A stretch of DNA of 64,000 bases from Luteibacter aegosomatissinici (GTDB lineage: Bacteria; Pseudomonadota; Gammaproteobacteria; Xanthomonadales; Rhodanobacteraceae), in assembly GCF_023078495.1 (NCBI RefSeq), contig NZ_CP095742.1:4697501-4761500 (forward strand), read 5' to 3'. Below the pieces are notes generated by a model. It searched no databases. It worked only from the letters and a program-made list of their open reading frames with translations, and was not told where the DNA came from. Position numbers and translations under genes: made by a program. This document shows positions 1 to 9,309 of this stretch, piece by piece; the first letter of the stretch is position 1; each line of letters starts with the position of its first letter.

Positions 1-1
1 A

Positions 2-1342
2 CTGAGCTGGTCGCGTGAGCGCTGGATCCTCGCCGGTACCGCGTTCCTGCTCGTCATTCTTTCCGCGCTGGTCATCCCCGCCTGGGCCGGCGCCATGAAG
101 TCGCCCAAGATCACCGCCACCGGCAGCGTCGTCTCCGCACCCGTCGTGCATAACGTGGTCGCGCTCGCCGTGCCGAAGATGGACCCCGCCGCCATCAAGC
201 CGCTCGTCCCCGCGGAAGAATGGCAGACGGTGCAGGTGGAGGCCGGCCAGACGCTGGCCGATATCTTCCTTGCGCAAGGCCTCAACATGACCGACCTGCA
301 GCACGTCATCGACGGCGCGGGCGGCACCAAGGTGTTCCATCAGATCAAGCCGGGCCAGGAGTTCCAGTTCCTGATCGGCGCCGACCACGTGCTGAAGGGC
401 GTGCGCTTCGATCAGGACGAAGCCACCATCGCCACGCTGCGCCTCGATGGCGATGCCACGAAGCTCACCACGCAGGTCCGCGATGTGCAGCGCCGTGAGC
501 ACATCGCCCACGGCATCATCGATAGCTCGCTGTTCGGCGCTGCATCGAAGGCCGGCATGAGCAACGCGATGGTGTTGAAGCTCGCCGAGGCCTTCAAGTA
601 CGACATCGATTTCGTGCAGGACCTGCGCGTGGGCGACAGCTTCACCGTCATCTACGACGACGTGTACAGCGATGGCGCCTACCTGCGCGAAGGCGACATC
701 GTCGCCGCCGAGTTCGTGAACCAGGGCAAGCGCTACACCGCCTACCGCTACAAGAACGCGGATGGAAAGATCAGCTTCTACAGCGAAGAGGGCCGCCCGC
801 TGGTCGGTTCGTTCCTGCGCATCCCGGTCGATTTCACCCGCATCTCCTCGCAGTTCAGCGCCGGCCGCATGCACCCCATCCTGGGCAAGATGCGCGCACA
901 CAAGGGCGTCGACTACGCGGCCCCCACCGGCACGCCGATCCACGCCGCCGGCGATGGCGTGGTGAAGTTCCGCGGCTGGATGAATGGCTACGGCAACTTC
1001 GTGGTCATCCAGCACAACGGCACGATCAGCACCGCTTACGGCCACATGTCGCGCTTTGCCAACCTGCGCGTTGGCCAGCACGTGAGCCAGGGCACCACCA
1101 TCGGCTTCGTCGGCATGACCGGCCTCGCCACCGGCCCGCACCTGCACTACGAATTCCGCGTCAACAATGTGCAGCGCGACCCGCAGACGGTCACCCTGCC
1201 CAAGCCCGAGCCGCTGCCGGCCGCGCAGCTGGCGAAGTTCAAGAAGGAAGTCGTCGCGCCGCAGCTCGCCCGCCTCAACCAGCTCGATAGCAACTACAAG
1301 CTGGCCAGCGCGAAGTCCGGCAACACCGCGGGTGATGACTGA
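2..1342 (+). CDS. M23 family metalloendopeptidase (5' end outside window)
   Basis: Murein DD-endopeptidase of the LytM/MepM type, cutting peptidoglycan cross-links in the periplasm. The reading frame is open from base 2, so the true start lies upstream. The first ATG at 95 follows an in-frame hydrophobic stretch (GTAFLLVILSALVIPAWAG, bases 38-94) that is surely the membrane anchor or signal, so the ATG is internal. Counting from that ATG, a LysM/OapA-like segment lies at about residues 45-110 and an M23 domain at about 245-360. The zinc ligands are visible in HKGVDY and HLHYE. The tail is basic. It ends 3 nt before anmK, so the two are probably cotranscribed, consistent with wall turnover and recycling. 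Family call is firm; the natural substrate is inferred. Confidence 0.93.
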   Translation: MSWSRERWILAGTAFLLVILSALVIPAWAGAMKSPKITATGSVVSAPVVHNVVALAVPKMDPAAIKPLVPAEEWQTVQVEAGQTLADIFLAQGLNMTDLQHVIDGAGGTKVFHQIKPGQEFQFLIGADHVLKGVRFDQDEATIATLRLDGDATKLTTQVRDVQRREHIAHGIIDSSLFGAASKAGMSNAMVLKLAEAFKYDIDFVQDLRVGDSFTVIYDDVYSDGAYLREGDIVAAEFVNQGKRYTAYRYKNADGKISFYSEEGRPLVGSFLRIPVDFTRISSQFSAGRMHPILGKMRAHKGVDYAAPTGTPIHAAGDGVVKFRGWMNGYGNFVVIQHNGTISTAYGHMSRFANLRVGQHVSQGTTIGFVGMTGLATGPHLHYEFRVNNVQRDPQTVTLPKPEPLPAAQLAKFKKEVVAPQLARLNQLDSNYKLASAKSGNTAGDD

Positions 1343-1345
1343 CCC

Positions 1346-2464
1346 GTGCCACACAGCTCCGATGGCCTGTACCTCGGCCTGATCTCGGGAACCAGTGCGG
1401 ATGGCATCGATGCCGCACTGGTCCACTTCACCGATACCCGCCCCGCGCTCGTCGCGGGGCTTACGCATGCGTGGGATGAACCGTTGCGCCAGCGGATCCT
1501 TGCCGTGGCGCAGGATGAAGAGCGCCTCGACCTGGATGGCTATGGCCAGCTGGATGTCGCCGTGGCGCGGGGCTTTGCCGATGCCGCGCAAGCCGTGCTG
1601 GCCAAGGCGAGCGTCGATGCCCGTGACGTGCGCGCCATCGGCTCGCACGGGCAAACCATCCGCCACCGGCCCGATGGCGAGTTCCCGTTCACCCTGCAGA
1701 TCGGCGATCCTTCGGTGATCGCCGAGCGCACCCGCATCGACACGATCGCCGACTTTCGCCGCGCGGATGTCGCCGCCGGTGGCCAGGGTGCGCCGCTGGT
1801 GCCCGCCTTCCATGCCACGGTGTTGCGGCCCGCCAGCGGCGCACGCGTGGTGCTGAACCTGGGCGGCATCGCCAACGTCACCCGGCTCACGCCCGATGGG
1901 CATGTCACCGGCTTCGATACGGGCCCCGCCAACGGGTTGATGGATGCATGGTGCCTGCGCCACCGCGGCGAGGCGTTCGATCGCGATGGCATGTTCGCCG
2001 CGACCGGCACGATCGATACCGACCTGCTCGCCGAACTCCTCGACGATCCTTACTTCGTGTTGCCGCCGCCCAAGAGCACGGGCCGTGAGCACTTCCACCT
2101 GGCGTGGCTCGATGCGCATCCGCGCGTCGCGGAGGTTTCACCGGAGGATGTGCAGGCCACGCTGATGGCGCTCAGTGCCATATCCATCGGCGATGCGATT
2201 CGCCTGTATGCAAGCGATGCGACCGATGTGATCGCCTGTGGGGGTGGCGTGCACAATGCGGCGCTAATGCGCGCCATCGAAAGCCGCCTTGAAGGACGCA
2301 CGCTGCAGGTGAGCAGCGCGTTCGGTATCGATCCAGACCTGATGGAAGCCATGGGCTTCGCGTGGCTGGCCTTTCGCCGGTTGCGCGGCGAACCCGGCAA
2401 CCTGCCCGCAGTGACCGGTGCGCGTGGGCCGCGCCTGTTGGGGGCCCTGTACGCCGCACCCTAG
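1346..2464 (+). CDS. anmK: anhydro-N-acetylmuramic acid kinase
   Basis: Cytoplasmic kinase that opens the 1,6-anhydro ring of anhydro-MurNAc and phosphorylates it to MurNAc-6-P in peptidoglycan recycling. The N-terminus has the family signature LGLISGTSADGIDAAL (about residues 10-25). GQTIRHRP, NLGGIAN, FDTGPANGLMD and CGGGVHN follow in the order expected for the actin-like kinase fold. Length 372 aa is normal. GTG start, 3 nt after the stop of the M23 gene. The muropeptide permease ampG is encoded nearby on the other strand, so import and salvage functions are clustered here. No truncation or odd codon use seen. Confidence 0.97.
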   Translation: MPHSSDGLYLGLISGTSADGIDAALVHFTDTRPALVAGLTHAWDEPLRQRILAVAQDEERLDLDGYGQLDVAVARGFADAAQAVLAKASVDARDVRAIGSHGQTIRHRPDGEFPFTLQIGDPSVIAERTRIDTIADFRRADVAAGGQGAPLVPAFHATVLRPASGARVVLNLGGIANVTRLTPDGHVTGFDTGPANGLMDAWCLRHRGEAFDRDGMFAATGTIDTDLLAELLDDPYFVLPPPKSTGREHFHLAWLDAHPRVAEVSPEDVQATLMALSAISIGDAIRLYASDATDVIACGGGVHNAALMRAIESRLEGRTLQVSSAFGIDPDLMEAMGFAWLAFRRLRGEPGNLPAVTGARGPRLLGALYAAP

Positions 2465-2474
2465 GCGGGAACCG

Positions 2475-2789
2475 CTATAGCGGCTCCGCGGCGGCGCCTC
2501 GCTCGTAAGATTTCGCGGCTTCCGACAGGCTCGCCGGCGATGCCTGCGACAAGGCAGCCAGCGCTTCCTGGAACGCCGCCTGCTCGTCGGCATCCCACGC
2601 GCCGGTAAGGTGCGCGATATCGCCTGGCTCGAGCAATAGCTCGCTGAACACGTCACCCGGACTCAAGCCGAGCCCGTACCGCAACGCGTGCAGTATGACT
2701 TCATTGATCGACCAGCGCCTTTCACGGGCGAGCTGCTTGATACGCTCGGCCATCTGCTCGTCGATGTGTCGCACCACAATATCCGGCAC
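2475..2789 (-). CDS. ribbon-helix-helix (FitA/Arc-like) protein
   Basis: Protein of 104 aa. The N-terminal ~45 residues look like a ribbon-helix-helix DNA-binding fold: a short beta strand (DIVVRHID), then helices ending in the WSINEVILHALRYGL pattern of FitA/Arc-type antitoxins. The rest is acidic and alanine-rich with no recognised domain. GTG start. The gene is convergent with anmK (10 bp apart). No toxin-like reading frame lies beside it, so it is either a solitary regulator or an antitoxin relic. The fold call is by pattern only. Confidence 0.7.
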   Translation of the reverse strand: MPDIVVRHIDEQMAERIKQLARERRWSINEVILHALRYGLGLSPGDVFSELLLEPGDIAHLTGAWDADEQAAFQEALAALSQASPASLSEAAKSYERGAAAEPL

Positions 2790-2871
2790 GTGCGTAACCT
2801 CCTTCGCGCATGCCCCCTGTGCCGCGGATCTTACACAGATTTGCCGGGGGTGCGCATATACACCAGTCGAG

Positions 2872-4173
2872 CTATTCCTCTACGGCAGCCGGTTCCGGCA
2901 GGCCGCGCCACAGGATGGCCAGGACGATCAGCGTGGGGACGATCGATACCGTGCTGACCACGAACAGCGCGGTATAGCCGGCATCCTTGACCAGGAACCC
3001 GGAGAAGCCACCCAACAGCTTGCCGGGCAGGTTGGCCAGCGCGCTGAGCAACGCGTACTGCGTGGCCGTGAAGCGGCGGTTGACCAGGCCCGACATAAAA
3101 GCGACCAGTACCGGGCCGGCAAAGCCCTGGGCGAAGTTATCGCCGGAAAGGGTGGCGACGAACGCCCACGTCTGGCCCGGATTCTGCGCCATCAGCAGGT
3201 AAAGCATGTTGGACAGGGCCACGCCGATCGCCGACACCACCAGCAGGCGGCGCATATCGAAGCGGGTGACGGCCCAGCCGCCGAGCAAGGCACCCACGAT
3301 GCCGACGATGACGCCGTACACCTTGGAGACCTCGGCGATCTGCGTCTTGCTGAAGCCCGCATCGAGGTAGAAGGGGTACGCCATGACGCCAAGCATCTGG
3401 TCCGGCAGGCGGAACAGCGCGACGAAGAGCAGCAGGCCCAGCGCCAGCGGCACGCCAAACCGCGCGAAGAAATCGCGGAACGGCCCAATGAAACCTTCCT
3501 GCACGGCCACCGCGAGCGGCACGCGCTCGCGCACCCGGTGCGCCGGCTCGCGCGCGACCAGCACCGTGATGAGCGGCACCACGAGCAGGCCGCAGATCGC
3601 CATGTAGCCCTTCTGCCAGCCAAGGGCGTCGGCGACGATGAGGATGCCGGCGCCACCGGCGATCAGGCCAAGCCGGTAGCCCAGGGTGTACGTGGCGGCC
3701 AGCGCGCCCTGGGCTTCGGGCGGCGCGATCTCCACGCGGTACGCGTCGACCACGATATCCACCGTGGCACCGGCGAAGGCGGCGAGCAGGGTCATGCCCA
3801 GGAACCGTTGCAGCGATTCCGAAGGCGGCATCAGCGCCATGCCGAACAGGCCCGCGGCCAGCAGCAGCAGCGCGAACAGCAGCCAGCCGCGGCGCTGGCC
3901 CAGGCGGCAAAACAGCGGAAGGCGCAGCTTGTCCACCGCCGGCGCCCAGACGAACTTGAAGTTGTAGGCGAAGGTAACGAAGCTCGCGACGCCGATAGCG
4001 CCGTAATCCACGCCGGATTCCTTCAGCCACGCGGAAAGCGTGTTGCCCACCAGCAGGAACGGCAGGCCCGATGCCAGCCCAAGGAACAGCATGACCACCG
4101 CGCCCGGCTGGGCGAACGCGGCGAACAGGCCGCGCCAGCCCTTGTAGCGGGCCCTACCCTGCGTTTCACTCAC
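2872..4173 (-). CDS. ampG: AmpG-type muropeptide permease (MFS)
   Basis: Inner-membrane major facilitator that imports GlcNAc-anhydro-MurNAc peptides for recycling. The 433-aa protein has about 12 hydrophobic segments. It opens with the AmpG-like GLASGLPFLLVGNTLSAWL and has the conserved FKFVWAPAVDK loop after TM2. The GTG start overlaps the xthA stop by 4 nt (GTGA), so it is probably translationally coupled to xthA. It is shorter than E. coli AmpG, which has a C-terminal extension. AnmK lies just downstream on the opposite strand, supporting a recycling role. In many gammaproteobacteria AmpG also feeds the AmpR/beta-lactamase induction signal; no ampR is seen here. Confidence 0.9.
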   Translation of the reverse strand: MSETQGRARYKGWRGLFAAFAQPGAVVMLFLGLASGLPFLLVGNTLSAWLKESGVDYGAIGVASFVTFAYNFKFVWAPAVDKLRLPLFCRLGQRRGWLLFALLLLAAGLFGMALMPPSESLQRFLGMTLLAAFAGATVDIVVDAYRVEIAPPEAQGALAATYTLGYRLGLIAGGAGILIVADALGWQKGYMAICGLLVVPLITVLVAREPAHRVRERVPLAVAVQEGFIGPFRDFFARFGVPLALGLLLFVALFRLPDQMLGVMAYPFYLDAGFSKTQIAEVSKVYGVIVGIVGALLGGWAVTRFDMRRLLVVSAIGVALSNMLYLLMAQNPGQTWAFVATLSGDNFAQGFAGPVLVAFMSGLVNRRFTATQYALLSALANLPGKLLGGFSGFLVKDAGYTALFVVSTVSIVPTLIVLAILWRGLPEPAAVEE

Positions 4174-4940
4174 TCGGCGTAATCCACGGTAAACGGGGCG
4201 TGGTCGGAGAAGCGCTCATCGCGGTAGATCGAGCAATCGCGCAGGCGGTCGCGCAGGCCAGGGCTCACGATCTGGTAATCGATGCGCCAACCCACGTTGT
4301 TCGCGCGGGCCTGGCCGCGGTTGCTCCACCAGGTGTATTCCACGGCATCGGGCTTCAGCGCGCGGAAGCTATCCACCCAGCCGAGCTCGTTGAACAGCAG
4401 GTCGAGCCACGCGCGTTCCTCGGGCAGGCAGCCTGAGTTTTTCTGGTTGGATGTCCAGTTCTTGATGTCGTTCTTCGTGTGCACGATGTTCCAGTCGCCG
4501 CACAGCACGTAGTCGCGGCCACTCGCGGCCCACTCGCGGAAAATGGGCGTCAGCCATTCCATGATCCGGAACTTGTACTGCTGGCGCTCGTCGCCCGACG
4601 AACCGGACGGAATGTAGAACGAGACGACGCTGAGGTTGCCGTAGCGCGCTTCGATGTAGCGGCCCTCGCAATCGAAATCCTCACGCGCCAGCGAAGTGCG
4701 GATCTCATCCGGCTCGCGTTTGGAGTAAATGGCCACGCCGCTGTAACCCTTCTTGCTGCGGGCATCGTGGTAGAAGCAGTGATGGCCGTCGGGGCGGAAC
4801 ATCGGGTCGGTCAGCTGCGCTTCCTGCGCCTTGGTTTCCTGCAGGCAAACCACGTCGGCATCCTGCTTGCGGAGCCATTCGAACACGCCTTTGGTGGCAG
4901 CGGAACGGATGCCGTTGGCGTTCAGGGAAATGATGCGCAT
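4170..4940 (-). CDS. xthA: exodeoxyribonuclease III
   Basis: Mg-dependent 3'-5' exonuclease and AP endonuclease for base-excision repair. Length 256 aa is typical. Motifs in order: MRIISLNANGIRSA (metal-binding Asn), CLQETKAQ (catalytic Glu), CGDWNIVHTKNDIKN (Asp-x-Asn), and the C-terminal SDHAPFTVDYAE (Asp-His pair). The ATG at 4940 was chosen because MRIISLNANG is the family N-terminus; the open frame extends far upstream but without family similarity. It is divergent from pyrE (102 bp between starts) and overlaps ampG by 4 nt. Confidence 0.97.
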   Translation of the reverse strand: MRIISLNANGIRSAATKGVFEWLRKQDADVVCLQETKAQEAQLTDPMFRPDGHHCFYHDARSKKGYSGVAIYSKREPDEIRTSLAREDFDCEGRYIEARYGNLSVVSFYIPSGSSGDERQQYKFRIMEWLTPIFREWAASGRDYVLCGDWNIVHTKNDIKNWTSNQKNSGCLPEERAWLDLLFNELGWVDSFRALKPDAVEYTWWSNRGQARANNVGWRIDYQIVSPGLRDRLRDCSIYRDERFSDHAPFTVDYAE

Positions 4941-5042
4941 GGGATCTCGGGTCGATAAGCGATGGGCCCATGATAGCAACCGAGGCGAGCCCGGGCGCCG
5001 CGCGGTACCATGGTCGCCTTTGCTTTTACCGGGAACCCCGCC

Positions 5043-5690
5043 GTGCACGATTACCAGCGCGAATTCATCGAGCTCACGCTCGCCCGCGACGTCCTCCGCT
5101 TCGGCGAGTTCACCCTGAAGTCGGGCCGCACCAGCCCATACTTCTTCAACATGGGCCGTATCGATTCCGGGGCGGCACTCGCCCGGCTGGGGCGCTCGTA
5201 TGCCGCCGCCGCGGTGCGCTCGGGCGTCGCGTTCGACATGCTGTTCGGGCCCGCCTACAAGGGCATCGCGCTGGCGGCCGCCACGGCTATTGCGCTGGCC
5301 GATACCCAGGACCGTGACGTGCCCTGGGCTTACAACCGCAAGGAAGCCAAGGATCACGGCGAAGGCGGCATGCTGGTTGGCGCCCCGCTGAAGGGCCGCG
5401 TCCTCATCGTCGATGACGTGATGACCGCCGGTACCGCCGTGCGCGAATCGCTGGAGCTGATCCGCGCCCAGGGCGCCGAACCGGCCGGCGTGCTGATCGC
5501 GCTGGACCGCCAGGAGCGCGGCCAGGGCGAGCTTTCCGCGGCACAGGAGGTGGCGGCCCAATTCGGCATCCCCGTCATCGCCATCGCCAGCCTGGCCGAT
5601 GTACTCACCTACGCCGGCGAGCGCCCTGAACTGGCCAGCGAACATGAACGGCTGCTCGCCTACCGCGCGCAATACGGCGTGAGTGCCTGA
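5043..5690 (+). CDS. pyrE: orotate phosphoribosyltransferase
   Basis: Converts orotate and PRPP to OMP in pyrimidine biosynthesis. The PRPP-binding signature [17 protein letters not shown] is clear, as are [16 protein letters not shown] and the flexible-loop [10 protein letters not shown]. The GTG at 5043 gives VHDYQREFI, the usual N-terminus, and a 215-aa product. An upstream ATG at 5010 in the same frame would add 11 unusual residues and is less likely. Divergent from xthA. Confidence 0.96.
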   Translation: MHDYQREFIELTLARDVLRFGEFTLKSGRTSPYFFNMGRIDSGAALARLGRSYAAAAVRSGVAFDMLFGPAYKGIALAAATAIALADTQDRDVPWAYNRKEAKDHGEGGMLVGAPLKGRVLIVDDVMTAGTAVRESLELIRAQGAEPAGVLIALDRQERGQGELSAAQEVAAQFGIPVIAIASLADVLTYAGERPELASEHERLLAYRAQYGVSA

Positions 5691-5793
5691 CAAAACCCAC
5701 GACCCCGTCACGCGCCGGACGCGCCTTCGTTGCCGTCCGTGCGCCGAACGGGGTGCACGGCTGGCTATACTCCGGTGACAGGAGGGGATACCA

Positions 5794-6447
5794 ATGCGTG
5801 CAGTGCGTTACATCATGGCGGGAGCGGTGCTGGTCGTGGCCACATCCGCTGCCGTTGCCCAGACGAACGACAGGAACAACAACGGTTATCGCTACCGCTG
5901 GAAGGATGCGTCCGGCCAGTCGAACTTCAGCGATAGCCTGACCCCGGACGCCATGAAGGCGGGCTATGACGTGGTCAATGCACAAGGCATGGTGGTGCAG
6001 CACGTGAACCGCCAGCTCACCGCGGATGAGCGCGCCGCCGCCAAGAAAATCGCCGACCAGCAAGCCGCCGCCAAGGCCGCGGCCGACCAGCGCCAGCGCG
6101 AGGACATGCAGACGCTGAATGCCTACCCGACGGAACAGGCGTTCACCGCGGCCCGGCAATCGCAGCTGGATAACTTCCACCAGGCGGTGAACACCACGCA
6201 GCTGAACCTGCAGGGCCAGGAAAAGACCCTCGCCGATCTGCTCAACCGTGCGGGCGACCTCGAGCGCGCCAAACAGCCCGTACCGCCGTACCTCACCACC
6301 CGCATCGGCGAGCAGCGGAACACGGTATCGGGCCTGCGAGCTACCTTGCAGCGCCAGCAGGCAGCCGAGACAGCGGCCAAGGCCAGCATGGCCGCCGATG
6401 TAGAGCACTACCGCCAGTTGCGTGCGGCCAACCCGAACGGCGGTTGA
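5794..6447 (+). CDS. secreted DUF4124-domain protein
   Basis: Sec signal peptide (residues 1-22, ending AAVAQ) followed by the short DUF4124 pattern YRYRWKDASGQSNFSDSLT, common in envelope proteins of Xanthomonadales, pseudomonads and relatives. The rest of the 217 aa is alanine/glutamine-rich and probably coiled-coil (about residues 75-205). A GGAGG ribosome site sits 8 bp upstream. Function is unknown; a periplasmic location is inferred. Convergent with algC, 21 bp apart. Confidence 0.85.
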   Translation: MRAVRYIMAGAVLVVATSAAVAQTNDRNNNGYRYRWKDASGQSNFSDSLTPDAMKAGYDVVNAQGMVVQHVNRQLTADERAAAKKIADQQAAAKAAADQRQREDMQTLNAYPTEQAFTAARQSQLDNFHQAVNTTQLNLQGQEKTLADLLNRAGDLERAKQPVPPYLTTRIGEQRNTVSGLRATLQRQQAAETAAKASMAADVEHYRQLRAANPNGG

Positions 6448-6468
6448 CGCCGCCGTTTATCGCACCGC

Positions 6469-8829
6469 TCAGAAAGGCACGGGCAGCTTCGCGTCCACGG
6501 CGTGGAGCTGCAGCCTGAAGGCCTGCTTCACCCGTTCCAGCACCTTGGCGTTATCCGCGTCGAAACGGAATACCAGCGCCGGTGACGTGTTGGATGCACG
6601 GACCAGGCCCCAGCCATCCGGCCAGTCCGCGCGCACGCCATCAAGCGTGCTGATGCGCGCCTCGTCGAACGAAGCCTTCGCGCGGAAGGCCTCCATGAAC
6701 CGGGCGGGTACGCCTTCGGCCATGGGCAGGCGAATTTCCGGCGTGGATACACTCTTCGGCAAGCCGTCGAAGATTTCCGCCGGCGTGCGGTCCTCCAGGT
6801 CGGCGGCCAGGATCTCCATGAGCCGGGCGGCCGCATACACGCCATCATCGAAGCCGTACCAGCGGTTGTTGTCGGCGAAGAAGAAATGGCCGCTCATCTC
6901 ACCCGCCAGGGCGGCGCCGGTGTCGCGCATCTTGGCCTTGATCAGCGAATGCCCCGTACGCCACATGAGCGGCACGCCTGCGGCATCCTGGATCACCTTG
7001 CGCAGGTGCCCGGTGCACTTCACGTCGTAGATCACCGTGGCACCGGGGTTACGCGCCAGCACATCCTGCGCGTAAAGCATGAGCAGGCGGTCGGGGAAGA
7101 TGATCTCCCCGCCGGGCGTCACCACGCCCAGCCGGTCGCCATCGCCGTCGAACGCGATGCCGAGATCGGCGCCAATGGTGTGGACCGCCGCGATCAGGTC
7201 GCCCAGGTTATGCGGATCGGAGGGATCGGGGTGGTGGTTCGGGAACCGGCCATCCACGTCGCAGTACAGCGGCACCACCTCGCAGCCGATTTCCTCGAGC
7301 ACGCGGGGCGCGACGAGGCCGGCGGCACCGTTGCCGGCATCGACCACGATCTTCATCCGGCGCTGGGTCGATACATCATCGGCCACGCGGTTGACGTAAG
7401 CATCCACGACCGATTGCTCGCGCCAGCTTCCATGGCCGCCCGTGGGCAGGCCGCCGCCGGCGATGCGACGGTAAAGGTCGGCAATGGCGTCTTCGGCAAG
7501 CGTCTCGCCACCCACGACGATCTTGAAGCCGTTGTGGTCCGGCGGGTTGTGGCTGCCGGTGACGGCGACGCCACACCCGGTGCCGAACTGGAAGCAGGCG
7601 AAATAGACGAGCGGGCTGGGCACGACGCCAAGGTCGATGACATCGATGCCCGCGTCGCGCAGGCCATCGATCAGCGCGCCGGCCAGTTCAGGGCCCGACA
7701 ACCGCCCGTCGCGGCCGACCACGGTCTCGCGCAGGTCACGCTCGAGCATGACCGCGCCGATGGCCTGGCCGATCTGGCGTGCCGCATCCACGGTCAGCGT
7801 GTCGCCGGCCACGCCCCGGATGTCGTAGGCGCGGAAAATGGCGGGGTCCACGGCAGCCGGTGTTGCTACGGGTGCCCGCGCAGGTGCGGCGCGCGCCGGG
7901 GCCTCCGGCGCAGCGCCCATGTCGCCCGGCGCCGGTGATGGCGGCAGGCGCGGCTTGCGCTGTACATCGGCCACCATCACCTCTTTCTCTTCGGGCTCGG
8001 GCGCGGCGACCGGCGCAGGCCGGCTGCGCGACCAGAGCAGGAAGGCACCGCCGCCCAGGCCGATCAATGCCAGCAGGGCCGCGAGCACCTCCGAATGCGG
8101 AATGACAATGAAGGCCCTGGGCATCGCAGCGAACACGTACAGCGCCGTGCCGGCGATGCGCTGACCCTCGGCCCCAACGTCACCGCTCTTGCTGCCCTCT
8201 GCCATCAGGCTGAGGCTATAAGGGCCATCGCCCTGGCGTAGCTCCAGCCGGCCACCACGCGGGGGCACGGCTTCGAAGCGCGAGGCGAGGCCATCGAACG
8301 GGTACTCGAGCCATGCCCACGCGCGCGTCACGCCACCCACTTGCATCGGCTCGACGACGCTCAGGCGGCGCTTTCCCTCACCGCCCCTGGTGCTGGCCGG
8401 CGGGGGTTCGGTCGAACCCAGGGCCGCCATGAGCTGAGCGGCCTTCGCGTAACCGAACTCGCGGTAGTTGGCGCGCACCACTTCATCCAGGCCCGGGCTG
8501 TACACCTCGACGACCTGGGCGGTGGGCAACAGGGCGCGCAGGCGTGCCGCAGCCGCGGCATGGTCATCTATCGCAGCCAGCAGGGCGGGATCGTTCACGG
8601 CCGCCTGGAACTGCTGGCGCAGGCTGGCGTACTCACTGGAAAGATCACGCACGGCCTGCGCCTGCGCTTCGCGCACCTTGGCGGCCGCGTTTTCCTCATC
8701 CGCGATCAGCCAGGCCTGCCATGCGCAGAACGCGCCCGCGACAATGAGTACGGTCGCGCCCACCAGCGTGAGCAGCTGCCGTACATCGACGCGAGGCCCC
8801 CGCCCCTCCCCACCCGCAATCCGAGCCAT
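6469..8829 (-). CDS. algC: phosphomannomutase/phosphoglucomutase with membrane-anchored N-terminal extension
   Basis: Interconverts mannose- or glucose-6-P and -1-P for LPS and exopolysaccharide precursors. The catalytic half (about residues 330-786) has the phosphoserine loop TGSHNPPDHNG, the metal loop FDGDGDRLG, the sugar loop GEMSGHFFFAD and the phosphate-binding C-terminus RASNTSPALVFRFD. The first ~320 residues are an extension: TM1 at about 17-37, a probably periplasmic segment of ~200 aa, TM2 at about 247-268, then a Pro/Ala-rich linker. The extension makes it about 1.7 times as long as a plain AlgC. It is downstream of coaBC and dut, a conserved xanthomonad order, 24 bp after dut. 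The role of the extension is unknown. Confidence 0.92.
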   Translation of the reverse strand: MARIAGGEGRGPRVDVRQLLTLVGATVLIVAGAFCAWQAWLIADEENAAAKVREAQAQAVRDLSSEYASLRQQFQAAVNDPALLAAIDDHAAAAARLRALLPTAQVVEVYSPGLDEVVRANYREFGYAKAAQLMAALGSTEPPPASTRGGEGKRRLSVVEPMQVGGVTRAWAWLEYPFDGLASRFEAVPPRGGRLELRQGDGPYSLSLMAEGSKSGDVGAEGQRIAGTALYVFAAMPRAFIVIPHSEVLAALLALIGLGGGAFLLWSRSRPAPVAAPEPEEKEVMVADVQRKPRLPPSPAPGDMGAAPEAPARAAPARAPVATPAAVDPAIFRAYDIRGVAGDTLTVDAARQIGQAIGAVMLERDLRETVVGRDGRLSGPELAGALIDGLRDAGIDVIDLGVVPSPLVYFACFQFGTGCGVAVTGSHNPPDHNGFKIVVGGETLAEDAIADLYRRIAGGGLPTGGHGSWREQSVVDAYVNRVADDVSTQRRMKIVVDAGNGAAGLVAPRVLEEIGCEVVPLYCDVDGRFPNHHPDPSDPHNLGDLIAAVHTIGADLGIAFDGDGDRLGVVTPGGEIIFPDRLLMLYAQDVLARNPGATVIYDVKCTGHLRKVIQDAAGVPLMWRTGHSLIKAKMRDTGAALAGEMSGHFFFADNNRWYGFDDGVYAAARLMEILAADLEDRTPAEIFDGLPKSVSTPEIRLPMAEGVPARFMEAFRAKASFDEARISTLDGVRADWPDGWGLVRASNTSPALVFRFDADNAKVLERVKQAFRLQLHAVDAKLPVPF

Positions 8830-8853
8830 GTTGCCCCTTACCCTTCCGGAGTA

Positions 8854-9309
8854 TCAGTTGACGCCGGTGGAACCAAAGCCGCCCTCGCCCCGACGGGACG
8901 GTGCAAAGCCGTCGACGACACGCAACCGCGCCCGGCCGACCGGCACCAGCAATAATTGCGCAATCCGGTCCCCCGGCGCGATGGTCAATTCGGCAGTTCC
9001 GCGATTCCAGGCCGAAATCGTGAGGGGCCCCTGGTAGTCCGCATCGATCACGCCGACCAGGTTGCCCATCACCAGCCCCTGCTTATGCCCCAGCCCGGAG
9101 CGCGGGACGATCAGAGCACACCAGCCCGGGTCGCCGATGTGAATGGCCAGGCCCGTGGGCACCAGCACGCTTTCACCCGGCCGCAGGGTGATCGGCGCCT
9201 CCACCGCGGCGCGCAGGTCCATGCCGGCGCTGCCGTCGGTCGCGGGCTCGGGCAGCGGGATGCTGTCGCCGAGGCGGGCGTCGAGGATCTTCAGTTCAAT
9301 GTCGATCAA
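8854..9309 (-). CDS. dut: dUTP diphosphatase
   Basis: Hydrolyses dUTP to dUMP, keeping uracil out of DNA and supplying dTMP synthesis. The five trimeric dUTPase motifs are visible: [42 protein letters not shown] and the Gly-rich C-terminus [10 protein letters not shown] that closes over the active site. Length 151 aa is typical. The start is TTG, overlapping the coaBC stop by 4 nt (TTGA), so translation is probably coupled. Confidence 0.97.
   Translation of the reverse strand: MIDIELKILDARLGDSIPLPEPATDGSAGMDLRAAVEAPITLRPGESVLVPTGLAIHIGDPGWCALIVPRSGLGHKQGLVMGNLVGVIDADYQGPLTISAWNRGTAELTIAPGDRIAQLLLVPVGRARLRVVDGFAPSRRGEGGFGSTGVN

Noticed and set aside
2472-2483. Perfect palindrome CCGCTATAGCGG
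   Set aside because: It overlaps a stop codon between convergent genes, has no T-tract and is only 12 bp.
2695-4182. Long plus-strand frame antisense to ampG
   Set aside because: Charged low-complexity shadow of a GC-rich gene; ampG has membrane and family motifs.
4941-5711. Long upstream extension of xthA over pyrE
   Set aside because: It is antisense to pyrE, has no similarity, and the family N-terminus is at 4940.
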